From NCBI GenBank assembly GCA_028554755.1, contig JAPTOF010000032.1, forward strand, positions 62,001 through 126,000: 64,000 nt of DNA. The letters run 5' to 3'. The translations under genes and the position numbers were made by a program. The notes under the pieces are model-generated. The model was not told the DNA's origin. It made no database searches and saw only the letters and a list, made by a program, of their open reading frames with translations. This document shows, piece after piece, positions 21,871-33,435 of the stretch (its first letter is position 1; every line of letters starts with the position of its first letter). The stretch comes from Cordia subcordata. Its lineage: Eukaryota; Streptophyta; Magnoliopsida; Boraginales; Cordiaceae.

Positions 21871-23448
21871 TTAGATTGAGCGGAGCTCGAGTTTAAACCC
21901 AAACTAAAGGGAAAGTAAACTTAACTAACAGGAACGGAGGTACAAACAAACTGAAAAAGTGAAAGTCTATAATGTTTTAGGGGATTTTAGGGGTGATTGC
22001 TCTTTTGGAATTGCTTTAGGTTTCTATCCTTATTTTAAGGCCATTGATTGTTTGTTGCTCTAATTGTGGGATTAGTTTACTAGCTTTACTACTTCTAGCT
22101 ATTGTGTAACCTTATTGCTAACCGAGCCCAATTAGAAGTATAGGTTTTTCCTAACTAGCTAGGGCTTTCGAGTCAAGTATCTAAGTCCTTTAGGTGTTGA
22201 TTAAGTTCCTAATAGATAGGCTAACCTTTTAGTTTTGTTTCAAACTAGAGATTAAATCTCCAAGGTCAAATAAGTGATACTGATGCCCTTTTAGCAATGT
22301 TTTATGCTAGAGGTGATTACCTACTATACTAAAGGCATTAAGAGCTCTATTAATCAACACAAATGTAGTTCTAAGTAGGGCTCATGCTATTAGCTTGGAT
22401 TAAGGCTAAGGTGAGGTCACTACTATTAGCATCTAAGCACAAATTACACATGCAAACTCATTGAGGCATTTCATCTAACAAATTGGCATGTTTAATTTCA
22501 AGCCATAGAAATATAAGAACAAAGCATGTATATATGACCATCAATATCTCAAAACAATGATTTAGATCCTTAACCCATCACAAGAATAGCAATTATCCCT
22601 AATTTGGAGCTAATCTAACATGGTATAAACAAGAATAAAATGCTCCCTCATTATCCTTGCTTGCTCTTTACAAATCTTTCTCCAAAACCCTCCAAATCCT
22701 AGTTTAGTCATCAAATCCAAGTTTGTTTATGGATGGAATTTATATGGGATTAAATGCGTGAGGTGGGTGAGTATGGGAATAGGTTAAGGATTAATAGGTG
22801 TGAAGTGGCCGTGTAAAGATTGGGTGTTTCTACCTTAAAAATAGCCTAAAGCCAACTATTTATTACTATTTTAGTGCATAACCGGTGGCCTAGTTAGGGG
22901 CTCAACCTAAAGAATAGGAGGTTCAGCTAAAATAGTGAAATTTCTAACGTAGCTAGGGGCCTAGCCTAGCTAACTAAAATGCTCATAACTTGCTCATTTT
23001 GACTCTTTAGCTTCAAGGGACCTCCAAAGCCATTTTTCTTCATCTTTTCATACCCATAAACATCTCCAAACTTTGTTCATGCTCCTTACATCTTCAACGA
23101 GACTCAATTTCTTCTTTTGAAACATACATCCCTGCTTGTGCTTAGTTATGCAATTTTTTTCCTGAGAGCTTCCAAATGGACTTTTATTCGATTCTTCTTT
23201 CCTAAATCAACCATAGTGTGGCCACTTGAATAAGGCATCATTATTTTAAGCTCAAGTCCTCTCCTAAAATAAGCCCAAAACACGAAATAAGACATTTAGT
23301 GTAGCATTAATATGTTTCTACACCTATATGCACAAATATGACTAAGACTGCACAAATGCAACCCTAAATGCACTCAATTATCATCAAACACCCTAGAAAA
23401 TATATGAAAACAATATATAAAAATATACACAAATCACTCACTTCATCA
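21871..23448 (-). repeat. Gyp-C LTR, degenerate
   Basis: Blocks shared with the Gyp-B LTR include CATTTCATCTAACAAATTGG-type sequence (compare 37610) and CATGTTTAATTTC, and the end ...CACTTCATCA next to internal sequence. The start is lost at 21871 next to Cop6. Confidence 0.6.
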
Positions 23449-23667
23449 CCCTTAAATGTTCCCCTTTCTCATCTTCAGGCAAGCTTAAACCAAAGTCCAT
23501 CCTCATGCTTTTCAAAGAGTTGCCAGTTATATTGACTTGCTATCTGTTTGCCTCTAAAGGAGTATAAGGGATCATTCCTTTTGTGTAATCACTTTCCTAG
23601 TCTTTTTTAGATCCTCTTCTTAAGCATAAGAGGTCTCGCACCACTCAAAAAGTTCTGAAGTAGCTAT
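23449..23667 (-). other. Gyp-C/D internal region, left part
   Basis: Starts with the PPT-containing CCCTTAAATGTTCCCC and continues with CCTCATGCTTTTCAAAGAG, as in Gyp-B at 38507. It stops at AAGTAGCTAT, where Cop2 is inserted, and resumes at 54157 with GCTATGCCACCACAAAC (Gyp-B: GACCCACCACAAAC at 38668). The last five bases, GCTAT (23663-23667), are the Cop2 TSD. Confidence 0.75.
23663..23667. repeat. TSD GCTAT, left of Cop2
   Basis: Identical to 54157-54161. Confidence 0.8.
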
Positions 23668-23993
23668 TGTTAAGAATAGTGTAATAAAGTCAGTCCTCTA
23701 TTGTATTTCTAGAATTGTTTACATATGGGTTATCTTAATAATATTTGGCCATTACATCATATCACACCATCTTCTCTTATTTTGATCATGATGTAGTTCC
23801 TTAGAACAATTGTGTGGGATTATGTGAATGAGGCATTGTCTAATTGTTCTTCAAAGCTGTTCGTAACCAAATGATGGAATTGGTACTAGGACATCAATTC
23901 CTTCCAGTAGAGGTTATTATTTGTCACATGGGTTGTCTTCCTCATGACCAATGGGTGTTGAGACACCGATGAGACACACAGGTAAGGTGTGGA
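23668..23993 (+). repeat. Cop2 5' LTR, part 1
   Basis: Matches 48764-49088 in sequence and order, from TGTTAAGAATAGTGT to CACACAGGTAAGGTGTGGA. It is broken by Cop3; the last five bases, GTGGA, are its TSD. Confidence 0.88.
23989..23993. repeat. TSD GTGGA, left of Cop3
   Basis: Identical to 33431-33435. Confidence 0.9.
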
Positions 23994-25924
23994 TGTAGGA
24001 TTGATATTATTAAGTATGGTGTATCCTAGTCTATATTTTCAAACTTTAACTAAGAAAACACGCTAAGAAAACAATATATCCACATAACACACACAAGAAC
24101 ATGCTTAAGAACATATAGAATATGACTAGTATTTGCAAAATATGTAAACTAACCTCTTGAAGCGTAGGACCTTTGATGAAGCTATAATCATCACGAGCTT
24201 TGTTTTCACTCACAAACAAGGCCAAAAAAAATTACTGTAAGTTGTCACAATAGGCAACTCCCTAGTCTTCTTCCCTTTAGTTGAAGAGACTTATCTTGAG
24301 AGAATAGCCTCTTATGTGGGAAGAAGCAAAGTAATATGCTCTTAAAAAAACTAGAGCAAAAATCACACAATAAGTGTGTACTATTATTATAGTATTTTCT
24401 TACCAAAGAGGAAGAAATCAACTACAAACTGGATTACATAAAAGGTCTAGGGTCTTGTCTATTCATAGAGAGAACCTTGGCACCCAAAGTTGTTAATCTT
24501 TCAATGTGGGAGAAAATTTCCATGTAGTATTTCCTTTATGCAACTTCTCAACTTGTCTTGGAAGACTTGTGTAAGTTGCCAACTTGGTTTTATTGTATTT
24601 TGCAAGTTGTCCACTTGTCTTGGAAGACTTATACAAGTTGTCTACTTGTTTTTGTAGTCTTTTGCAAGTTGTCCACTTGTCTTGGAAGACTTGGGCCAAC
24701 ACATAGTCCATAATCCATACACAGGCACAAGCTCAATAGGAGACCATCTTAGCCCAATTAGGTTATCTTGGACTCTAAAGAAAGCCCAACCCTATTTCCA
24801 ATCTTTGGCCCAAAAAGGCTACTACCACAATATGGAATTTGCTCTTTCAAGATTACTCTCTCAAAGTCATCTCAACTAGGGAAGGGACCAAGAAGACACA
24901 ATTAACCTTGGCTTCCAAAAATAATTAAAAATGTCCTTGCCCGATCTAGGAGACCTAATAATTATTTTTAACTCTGATTTATCCCACCATACAATTAAAG
25001 TTGCACTCCAAGAATAATTGCTATTACCTAGAAACTTATCACAAAGAAATGTGAACTTTGTCTTTGACCTACTAAATAACTGACCATAATGCCCCTCTAT
25101 GTATACCCACAACTAAGACCAGTCCTTTGCCTTGTGCACTATCACCTCCTTAGCTATATCTTTTTCCGTTAGGTTTCTTGTCCTATTGCCAACCATCCTT
25201 AGTCACGGAATCTCTTGATTTTGAGAGCGACCCTCAAGGCATATGACCGATAAATCTATAAAGCTAGTATCACTAGATCTAGATTCGGATGATAAATTTG
25301 GACAATCCCAAAGGAGGCATATAGATTCCCTATTGCATATGCATGTTCCAATTAAGAAGAACTTAGCACTCAATGCACAAGGCTATTGATCTTAATAAAG
25401 TAAGATCTTACCCATAGTAAATCAAAGTACCAAACCCTAACTTTATTAGTTCATCCACATTTACTCAAGATTAAGAGCAATGATCATTTATTAGCAGCAA
25501 ATGTCTTGTTTTCTTTCTTTGATAGTATGTCTCTAGAAAACATACTCACAATGGTCATATCTAATATGTGACACACATACTATTGAGACAAATCCAGAAA
25601 GTCCTCTAATGCCCTAGGTAAATCACCTTAAAAGAGAAGACTTGATCAATATAACCTTGTCCCAGTAGAGTGCCAAATGCTACTATTCGGTTATGGATTC
25701 AATTTATGACGTGACTAAATCTAGACTTGGACCTACTGTGCTTCCAGCCTCACTGCATACCGAAGTCATTAGTTCAAGTCAAAGGACCTTTATACATGCA
25801 TCAATAAAACATAAAAGAGATAATATGTAAGAAACTCACATGTAATTTAACAAAAATGATTATACATTGTTTAACATCCAAAATGTCATGTACAAGTGAG
25901 CTTTAGGGAATACTAATCCTAACA
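23994..25924 (-). repeat. Cop3 3' LTR
   Basis: 1931 bases, TGTAGGATTGATATT to ACTAATCCTAACA (plus strand). It has two units plus a partial of the 62-bp repeat (24551-24692) and a weak TATA box (24468-24459). Confidence 0.95.
24551..24692 (-). repeat. 62-bp promoter repeat, two units plus partial
   Basis: ACTTGTCTTGGAAGAC boxes start at 24551, 24613 and 24675, exactly 62 bases apart, each followed by CAAGTTG(T/C)C and TTTTTGTAGT-type sequence. Confidence 0.85.
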
Positions 25925-25938
25925 ATCTCCCATTTGCA
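25925..25938 (-). other. Cop3 polypurine tract
   Basis: The minus strand reads GTGCAAATGGGAGAT, immediately before the TGTTAG of the 3' LTR. It primes plus-strand DNA synthesis in the family. Confidence 0.8.
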
Positions 25939-26700
25939 CTAAAGATTACTTTTGCACAACCTAATACCTATAGACTCCAAATTAGTGGTAAAAATTTTCA
26001 CTAGAAAAGTCTTTGTAAATGGGGTCGCTAGTTTTTTCACTGAAACTATGTTTTCAACTACCACATCTCCTCTCTGGATAAACTCACGGATCAAATGATA
26101 TTTCCATTCAATATGTTTACCCTTTTTATGATTCCTGAGCTCTTTGCACTGTGAAACAGCATCATTGTTGTCGTAATATTGTGTTATCGGTCTGTGAGCT
26201 GTCGATACAATCTCTAGGTCTAAAAGGAACTTTCTTAGCTGTATTGCCTCTTTCATAGCCTTAGATGCTGCTGCATACTCGGCCTCCATGGTAAAGTCAG
26301 CAATACAATTTTGCTTCATAGTTCTCCATGAAATAGCTCTTCCTGATTGAGTGAAAACATATCTAGAAGTAGACTTCCTGGAATCTTTGTCAGATTGGAA
26401 ATCTGAGTCTGTATAGGCTAATGGTGTTAGATCATCTGCACAATATTCCAGCTCATAATAGGAATTTGAATATATGCTTAATCGCGACCTAATGTGTCAG
26501 TCCACGGTTTGATTGATATCTACTAACTATGCCAATAACAAAACAGATATATGGTCTTGTACATAACATGGCATACATGATGCTTCCAACTGCTGGAGCA
26601 TAAAGAACTCGCTTCACGCTCTCTATTTCCTCAGGTGTTTTAGGTCATTGATCCCGACATAGATAAACTCCATGTCTAAAAGGTAACAAGGCCTTCTTAG
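25939..26700 (-). pseudogene. Cop3 RNase H
   Basis: The minus-strand frame from 26319 contains MKQNCIADFTMEAEYAAASKA (the EAEY motif), then KEAIQLRKFLLDL, QYYDNNDAVSQCKELRNHKK and KHIEWKYHLIREFI, the typical Copia RNase H end. The catalytic Asp of the last motif appears as YYDNNDA. Upstream (26640-26330) are the SIMYAVP-type and TDSDFQSDKDSRKST-type blocks with frameshifts. Ends at the stop at 25939. Confidence 0.85.
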
Positions 26701-27430
26701 AGTTTTGCATGAAACCTAACCAATATCTTCTTAATAAATGAAGCTTGAGATAGGGCTAGCCTTCTGTTCTTACGATCTTGCATAAGCTTGATATCTAGAA
26801 CATAACTAGCTTATTCTTATTTGAAATTGAGTAGAAAGCCAAACCTTGATGGATGATAACATCCCCACATCATTTCCAGTTAGCAGGATATTATTCACAT
26901 ATAGAACCAAAAAAGCTATAGCATTTCCATTACACCTTTCATACATGCAAGGTTCATCAATATTTTGATCAAAACCCTAAGATTTAATTGCTCGATCAAA
27001 TTTGATGTTCCATGCTCTAGATGCCTATTTTAGTCTATAAATAGCCTTTTTTAACTTACAAACCATATGTTGTTGGTCTTTAGCAACATTTCCATCTGGT
27101 TGTGTCATGTCAATGGTCTCGTCAAGCTTTCTATTAAGAAAAGCTATCTTGATGTCCATTTGCCAAATCTTATAGCCATAATGACATGTAATGGCAAGAA
27201 GTATCCTAATAGATTTAAGCATGCCTATTGGTGAGAAAGTTTCCACATAATCGATCCCTTCTTTCTGAGTATAACCTTTCGCTACCAACCTTTCTTTAAA
27301 GGTTTCAACTTTTCCATCAGCTCCGCTTTCCCTCTTGTAGACCCATTTGCACCTTATAAGTTTTACCCGTTCAAGTGCAACTACAAGATCCCAAACTTTG
27401 TTAGAATACATAGATTCTAACTTTGAATCA
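26701..27430 (-). pseudogene. Cop3 reverse transcriptase
   Basis: A clean stretch (27411-27025) reads MYSNKVWDLV...KWVYKRESGADGK...RLVAKGYTQKEGIDYVETFSPI...WQMDIKIAFLNRKLDE...VCKLKKAIYRLK. These are the first RT_2 motifs, including the DIKIAFLN catalytic Asp. The YVDD box near 26920-26900 reads YVNNILL, so both metal-binding aspartates are Asn. Stops and shifts follow. It is inactive. Confidence 0.88.
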
Positions 27431-27860
27431 ATTGCCTAATGCCATTGGTTGCCATTTGTGTCAAAAACAACTTGATCCACCACCTGATTCTCTGAAGAAA
27501 TCTGAAAGAACTCTCCATAGTATCTATCAGAAGACCTGGATATCCTCTTACTACGATGAGGCTTCGATATATTAGGTGTAATATGCTGTTCTTTTCCATT
27601 CGCAATTACCTTAGGTGTTATTGGAGATTCTTGTGAAATCTCATCTAGAACAATTTTAGAATCTAGTGTCTTCTGGATCATTTCATATTTCTCTAAGTAT
27701 CTAGCATGGTTGCTTATAAACACCTTTTGCTCCATTGGATTATAAAAGATCCCACCTCTGGCTCCCTTAGGATATTCAATAAAATAGCATAACTTGGATC
27801 TTGGTTTCAATTTTGAAGCATTACTATTAAGTACATAAGCTGGATAGCCCCAAATTTGGA
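27431..27860 (-). pseudogene. Cop3 integrase C-terminal and linker region
   Basis: The frame 27810-27436 reads KPRSKLCYFIEYPKGARGG and FYNPMEQKVFISNHARYLE (the retroviral-like integrase C-terminal domain), then the acidic linker with SKPHRSKRISRSSDRYYG. Uninterrupted for about 120 codons. Confidence 0.82.
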
Positions 27861-28410
27861 GTTAATTTAAACTAGGTTTACGCCCAGTCCATATTTCTTG
27901 AGGTGTCCTAGGTATTGATTTAGATGGTACTAGGTTCAAGATGTACACTACCACTTCAAGGGCATACCCTAAAAAAGATAAAGGTAATAACGCATGATTC
28001 ATCATTGACCTAACCATATCTAATAGAGTATGATTTCTTCACTCTGCTACACCATTTTGTTGAGAAGTCTCTGGTGCAGTCAACTGAGACGCTATTCCTT
28101 CTTGTGTAAAATCGTCTTTGAACTCACCTAAGAGGTATTTGTCACCTCGATCAGACTGAAGTGCTTTGATATGTTTATCTAATTTTTGCTCCACCTCAGC
28201 TTTGAACTCTTTGAATTTCTCAAAGAATTCAGACTTACGTTGCATCAGATGTACAAATCCATACCTAGAGTAATCATTAGTAAAAGTAATGAAATACTCA
28301 TAACCTCCTCAATCTGGTTTACTTATATGACCATACACATGAGTGTGAACCAATTCCAATACCTCTTTGGCCTTTTCTCCTTAAGAATAAAATGACCATT
28401 TAGTCATCTT
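27861..28410 (-). pseudogene. Cop3 integrase core
   Basis: The minus-strand translation shows LELVHTHVYGH, FITFTNDYSRYG, QRKSEFFEKFKEFKAEVEQK, SDRGDKYLLGEF and the SQQNGVAE/RNHTLLDMVRSMM blocks. Compared with the family pattern, the first catalytic Asp (HTD) is His and the catalytic Glu (GGEY) is Lys, so the DDE triad is lost. Stops occur at the QQNGVAE boundary. Confidence 0.85.
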
Positions 28411-28600
28411 TCCTTTGAGACAAGATTCACACGGAGGTAGATCTTCAAGATCTAATGAGCTAAGATGCCCATTCTTGACTAATCTCTGAATTCATTTTAG
28501 ACTAATATGTCCTAAGCGTATGTGCCAAAGACAAGCTTCATTGGTCGAAGAAACCTTTCTTTTTTAGGAATTAGTTTGTTCTATATTATGTAGTGAGTTT
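28411..28600 (-). pseudogene. Cop3 GAG-pre-integrase domain
   Basis: EACLWHIRLGHISLK, a stop, IQRLVKNGHL...LPPCESCLKGKMTKW: the HX(n)HX(n)CX2C zinc-binding domain before integrase. Confidence 0.8.
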
Positions 28601-28990
28601 GTAATAGGTTTTATATAGAACAAGTTATCACGCATGCTACCGGAACAAATAATATTTCCATCTCCACTGATATCAACACAAGAATCGAAATTAATGAGAG
28701 ACCCATCTAATATTAATTGCAAATTAGAAATAAGGTTTCTACGTACATTCAGAACATAATAAACGTTGTCCAAAAATAACTTCCTATTACATGGAAAATT
28801 TAAACACATTCCTCCCACTGCAGCAACCCATACTTTTGCTCCATTACCCAACCTCAGAGCAAACTGCCCTTTAGCTAGTTCCTTCATTTCTTAAAACCAA
28901 TGCAAAGAATTGCAAATGTGGTTAGTGACTCTAGAGTCTATAATCCAAGAATCAGTAGAATCAACCACTAATAAGGTTTCTATGTAGAAC
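28601..28990 (-). pseudogene. Cop3 protease
   Basis: The minus strand reads VDSTDSWIIDSRVTNHICNSL around 28970-28905. The usual D-S-G-A of plant Copia protease is D-S-R-V here, which disables it. The following frame (28887-28564) carries KGQFALRLGNGAKVWVAAVG and DNVYYVLNVRRNLIS, typical of the region after the active site. Confidence 0.82.
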
Positions 28991-29826
28991 AAAAGAGGTG
29001 TACCTATCTGGCCTCATCCCAAGTACTTCGGGCAATCCATTTTCTAGTGTCCTTTTAGGTCACATTTAAAGCATTTGTCCTTCGACTTTTCACCTATTAA
29101 CTACTTGGGCTATTCACTATTTCTCTTCTTTTTCCCTTGACCATGTTTTTACTTCCCCTTTCCTTTGAACTTTCTCCCTTTTGGGTTAAGTCCAGAAGTG
29201 GATGCTTGAACTATATTTATGTGGCCTTTACTTCTTATTATGGCTTCCGCAGCTAGGAGCTTTTTCATTAATTCTATCATATCTATGTTCATCTTGCTCA
29301 TATTATAATTGAGCTTGAACTAGGTATATGATAAGAGTAGACTCTCCAAAATCATGTCTACCTTTCACTGTTCATCTATGTTTTCTCCTAGGATCTCAAT
29401 AGTATTAAAGTAATCCATCATTTTAAACATATGCTTCCTGACATATACTCCGTCTGCCATTCTTTGATTCATACTTTCTTTAAAAGCACCTTGCCTTGCG
29501 GGCTTGCTCTTATCAGTAAACATACGAGACAGTGAAGTCATGATTTCTTTTGCAGTTTCCATATGATGATGCTTGCACTTCAAAATATCTGACAAAGAAG
29601 CCATCATATAGCACTTGGTGATACTATTGGCTTTTTGCCATTTTGCCTCAGCATCTTTCTAGGCTTCAGAAGAGTTAGCCCTCACAACATGATGAGAAGT
29701 TGTTAAGACATACTTGTACTCTTTTGCGGTGAGTACTATGTCTAAGTTTCATTCCCGGTCCACAAAATTTGGTCCAGTAAGCTTGTGCTTTTTGAGAATT
29801 GTAGCTAGTGGACTGAACGAAGACAT
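28991..29826 (-). pseudogene. Cop3 gag
   Basis: Starts at ATG 29826 with MSSFSPLATILKKHKLTGPN, the usual Copia Gag N-terminus. A clean part (29607-29365) reads MMASLSDILKCKHHHMETAK and ends ILGENIDEQ. The zinc knuckle CFKCDLKGH*KMDC (29080-29035) fits CX2CX4HX4C with a stop inside. Several stops make it a pseudogene. Confidence 0.85.
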
Positions 29827-31394
29827 TTTTCTGGATACAACAATAGAATCATAATTAATTTATGAGTATAGAATTGATGCATGTATAATGTGTATGCTAT
29901 CTTTGGAAATAAAACATACAAGTATTTTTTACATCATTTTCTTTTGAGTAGATGAACCCTTTAAACTACTTGATGCAACAGTGTCTTAACATCCTCACAA
30001 GAACTCCACTGATGGGATGGCCAAACTAATGAATGCTAAGTTAAGCATCACCGCTTATTTGAATTAATAATTATCTGGATATGATCAAATTAAATAATTC
30101 AATCACTATTTTATTTGGCTTCTTAAATTCGGTAGCGAACTCTATCGATAGGATAGCTGAACCTACCATTTATGTTGAGTGTACACCCATTCCTAATGTT
30201 TATTCCCTATAACATTCTTGATTTAAGCCCTCCGATGGGGCAGTGACTTTAATCAATGTTGTGTAAGGCGATCTTTAGTGAGGAATTCCACTGATAGGAT
30301 GGCCGAACTTACTAATACCCTTGTGAATAAACATTTTATGTTTCACCTTGTTAAATCTAGATAAAGTGTCACCTTCCAATGGGGAAGTCAATGACATTTA
30401 TCATTAACATGAATCGGATATGCAAAGCTGTAGGGTATTTCTAGTCCCTTCTCCTACTTAATATTTTAACATAAGGGTTTTATCTATTTTTTTGGTATTC
30501 TTGCTTATGTTTTAGATCTAAACATGCTTTGGATTTGCGAAACCTTTGTTTTTTGCAAATCCTCTTTGTGTTACTAAAACATTGCAATATCATAATAGAT
30601 TACTTACCTAAATCTGGGTGCATAGACCCTTAAGTTGATATATATTTGTAAATCTCAAGTTGAGTTCTTTTGATGTTGTCATGAGATTGCATGGCATCTT
30701 TGGATATAGCCGCTTACAATTATCTTGTCTAAGCCATTCTCATAAACTTAATTATCTTTGAGAATCAACTCATTGGTTTGACTGATTTTTATAAACCCTA
30801 ATGAGTGGACATATTTCTATGTGGCAATCATGGTTATGCAAATATGTTAAAACATATATAAATGCATTATAAACATCCACCAAAATACGTTAAAAATCCC
30901 TCTTTGATGGCTTCCTGCAATCTTCAACAAAACAACACACTTAATAACTTTTTCTGCCTTAGCCGGTCGTCCGTCAGTAGGAGCCAGTTGACTAGCAAGC
31001 TCACTCGACAGAGTGTTCCTCCATGTTGTTTTCTTGTTTTTCTCCTTAGTCTTTAAAGATTACAATAATACACTTCACTATTGCTAATACAATCTTTATA
31101 AAGAAACATTACAAGGATATCAAAACATCCTATGCTTCTTTATAAATGAAACTACAAGTAATAACCATAAATATTTATACATGAAATTGCCTATGGCCAA
31201 GCTTTGTTGACTATACACAAAAATCTCTCATGCATACAAATGAACCATCAAGGGGATTTTATATTACCTGTACATAAAAGCATAAAACCACAAGTATATG
31301 CAACATAAGATTTCCTAATCCTGCCACTCACAAGATAACTAACATATTTATACGAATATAATATTCTTGCATAGTCTAAGCATGTTATGTGTGA
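29827..31394 (-). other. Cop3 5' leader
   Basis: About 1.57 kb without coding sequence, homologous to the Cop6 leader. It contains repeated CACTGATGGGATGGCC-type blocks (30005, 30288) and a reduced GCCGGTCGTCC/GTTGACTAGC motif cluster (30958-31010). Confidence 0.75.
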
Positions 31395-31412
31395 GCCTAA
31401 GCTTTGATACCA
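31395..31412 (-). other. Cop3 primer binding site
   Basis: The minus strand reads TGGTATCAAAGCTTAGGC, complementary to the 3' end of initiator tRNA-Met with one change. Confidence 0.92.
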
Positions 31413-31414
31413 AT

Positions 31415-33430
31415 TGTAAGATCGATATTATTAAGTGTGGTGTATCCTAGTCCATATTTTCAAAATTTAACTAAGAAAACATGCTAAGAAAATAGTATAT
31501 CCACATAACACACACAAAACATGCTTAAGAACACGTAGAAAATGACTACTATTTGCAAAATATGTAAAGCTAACCTCTTAAAGCGTGGGGCCTTTGATAA
31601 AGCTATAACCGTCACGAGCTTTGGTTTTACTCATGAACAAGGCCACAAAAAATTTACTATAAGGGTATCGCAATAGGCATCTCTCTAGTCATCTTCCCTT
31701 TGGTTGAAGAGACTTATCTTGAGAGAATAGCCTCTTGTGTGGGAAGAAGCAAAGTAATATACTCTTGATAAAACTAGAGCAAAAATCACACAATAAGTGT
31801 GTACTATATGTTGTAGTATTTTCTTACCAAAGAGGAAGAAATCAACTATAAAGTGGATTGCATAAAAGGTATAGGGTCTTGTCTATTCATAGAGAGAACC
31901 TTGGCACCTAAAGTTGCTAATCTTTCAATTTAGGAGAACATTTCCACATAGTATTTCCTTTATACAACTTGTCAACTTGTCTTGGAAGACTCGTGCAAGT
32001 TGCCAACTTGTTTTTGTAGTATTTTGCAAGTTGTCCACTTGTCTTTGAAGACTTATGCATGTTGGCCACTTGTTTTTGTAGTCTTTTGCAAGTTGTCTGC
32101 TTGTCTTGGAAGACTTATGTAAGTTGTGCACTTGTTTTTGTAGTCTTTTGAAAGTTGTCCACTTGTCTTGGAAGACATGGGCCAAGCCCACCATCCAAGC
32201 CCAACACATAGTCCATAATCTGTGTGAAGGCCCAAGCCCAATAGGAAACTATCCTAACCCAATTAGGTTATCTTGGACTCTAAATAAAGCCCAAATCTAG
32301 TTCCAAGCTTTGGCCTAAAAAGGCTACTAACACAATATGAAATTTGATCTGTCAAGATTACTCACTCAAAGTCATCTCAACTAGGGAAAGGACCAAGAAA
32401 GCACAATTAACCTTGGCTTCCAAAAATAATTAAAAATGTCCTCGCCAGATCTAGACAACATAATAATTATTTTTAACTCCGATCTATTCCACCATAAGAT
32501 CAAAGTTACACTCCAAGAATAATTGCTATTACCCAGAAGCTTATCACAAAGGAATGTCAAACTTTGTCTTTGACCTGTTCAATAACCGACAATAATGCCC
32601 CCTCTATGTATACCCACAGCTAAGACCTGTCCTTTGCCCTGTGTACTATCACCTCCTTAGCTATATCATTTTCCGTTAAGTTTCTTGTCCTATTGCCAAC
32701 CATCCTTGGTCATGGAATCTCTTGATCTCGAGAGCGACCCTCAAGCCATATGACCGATACACCTATAAAGGTAGTATCACTAGATCTAGATTCGAATGAT
32801 AAATTTGGACAATCCCAAAGGGGCACATAGATTCCAATTACATATGCATGTTCCAATTAATTAGAACTTAGCACTCAATGCACAGGGCTGTTGATCTTAA
32901 TAAAGTAAGATCTCACACACAATGAAACAAAGTAAGAAATCCTAACCTCATTAGTTCATCCACATATACTCAAGATTAAGAGCAATGATCATATAGTAGC
33001 AGCAAATGTCTTGTTTTCTTTCTTTGATAGTACGTCTCTAGAAAACATGCTCACAATGGTCCTGTCCAATATGTGACACACGTACTATTGAGACAAATCT
33101 GGAAAATCCTCTAATGACCTTGGTAGATCACCCCCAAAGAGGAGACTCACTCAATATAACCTTGTTCCAGTAGAGTGCCCAATACTACTATTCAGTTATA
33201 GATTCAATTTATGACGTGACTAAATCTATACTTAGACCTACTGTGCGTTCAGCCTCATTGCGTACCCAAGTCATTAGTTTAAGTCAAAGGACCTTTATAC
33301 ATGCATCAATAAAACATAACAGAGATAATATGTAAGAAACTCATAATGCCATTTAACAAAAGTGATTATACATTTTTTAACATCCAAAATATCATGTACA
33401 AGTGAGCTTTAGGGCACACTAATTCTAACA
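31415..33430 (-). repeat. Cop3 5' LTR
   Basis: 2016 bases, TGTAAGATCGATATT to CACTAATTCTAACA (plus strand). It carries three units plus a partial of the 62-bp repeat, one more than the 3' LTR, which explains most of the 85-base length difference. The TATA box is weak (CTATGAATAG, 31892-31883). Confidence 0.95.
31975..32176 (-). repeat. 62-bp promoter repeat, three units plus partial
   Basis: Boxes at 31975, 32037, 32099 and 32161 are spaced exactly 62 bases. The array ends about 80 bases upstream (minus strand) of the candidate TATA box. Confidence 0.88.
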
Positions 33431-33435
33431 GTGGA
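33431..33435. repeat. TSD GTGGA, right of Cop3
   Basis: Matches 23989-23993. Confidence 0.9.

Larger units (their letters stand above)
23994..33430 (-). mobile_element. Cop3: full-length Ty1/Copia element (9437 bp), minus strand
   Basis: Flanked by GTGGA on both sides. On the minus strand: 5' LTR (33430-31415), PBS (31412-31395), leader (to 29827), gag-pol (29826-25939), PPT (25938-25925) and 3' LTR (25924-23994). All structural parts of a Copia element are present, but the coding region is full of stops and frameshifts and its protease, integrase and RT sites are mutated, so it cannot move itself. It split the 5' LTR of Cop2 and is younger than Cop2. Confidence 0.95.

Noticed and set aside
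31925..32241. Lys/Thr/Gln-rich repeat peptides on the minus strand
   Set aside because: They are readings of the 62-bp LTR minisatellite; 62 is not a multiple of 3, so no frame is kept through the array.
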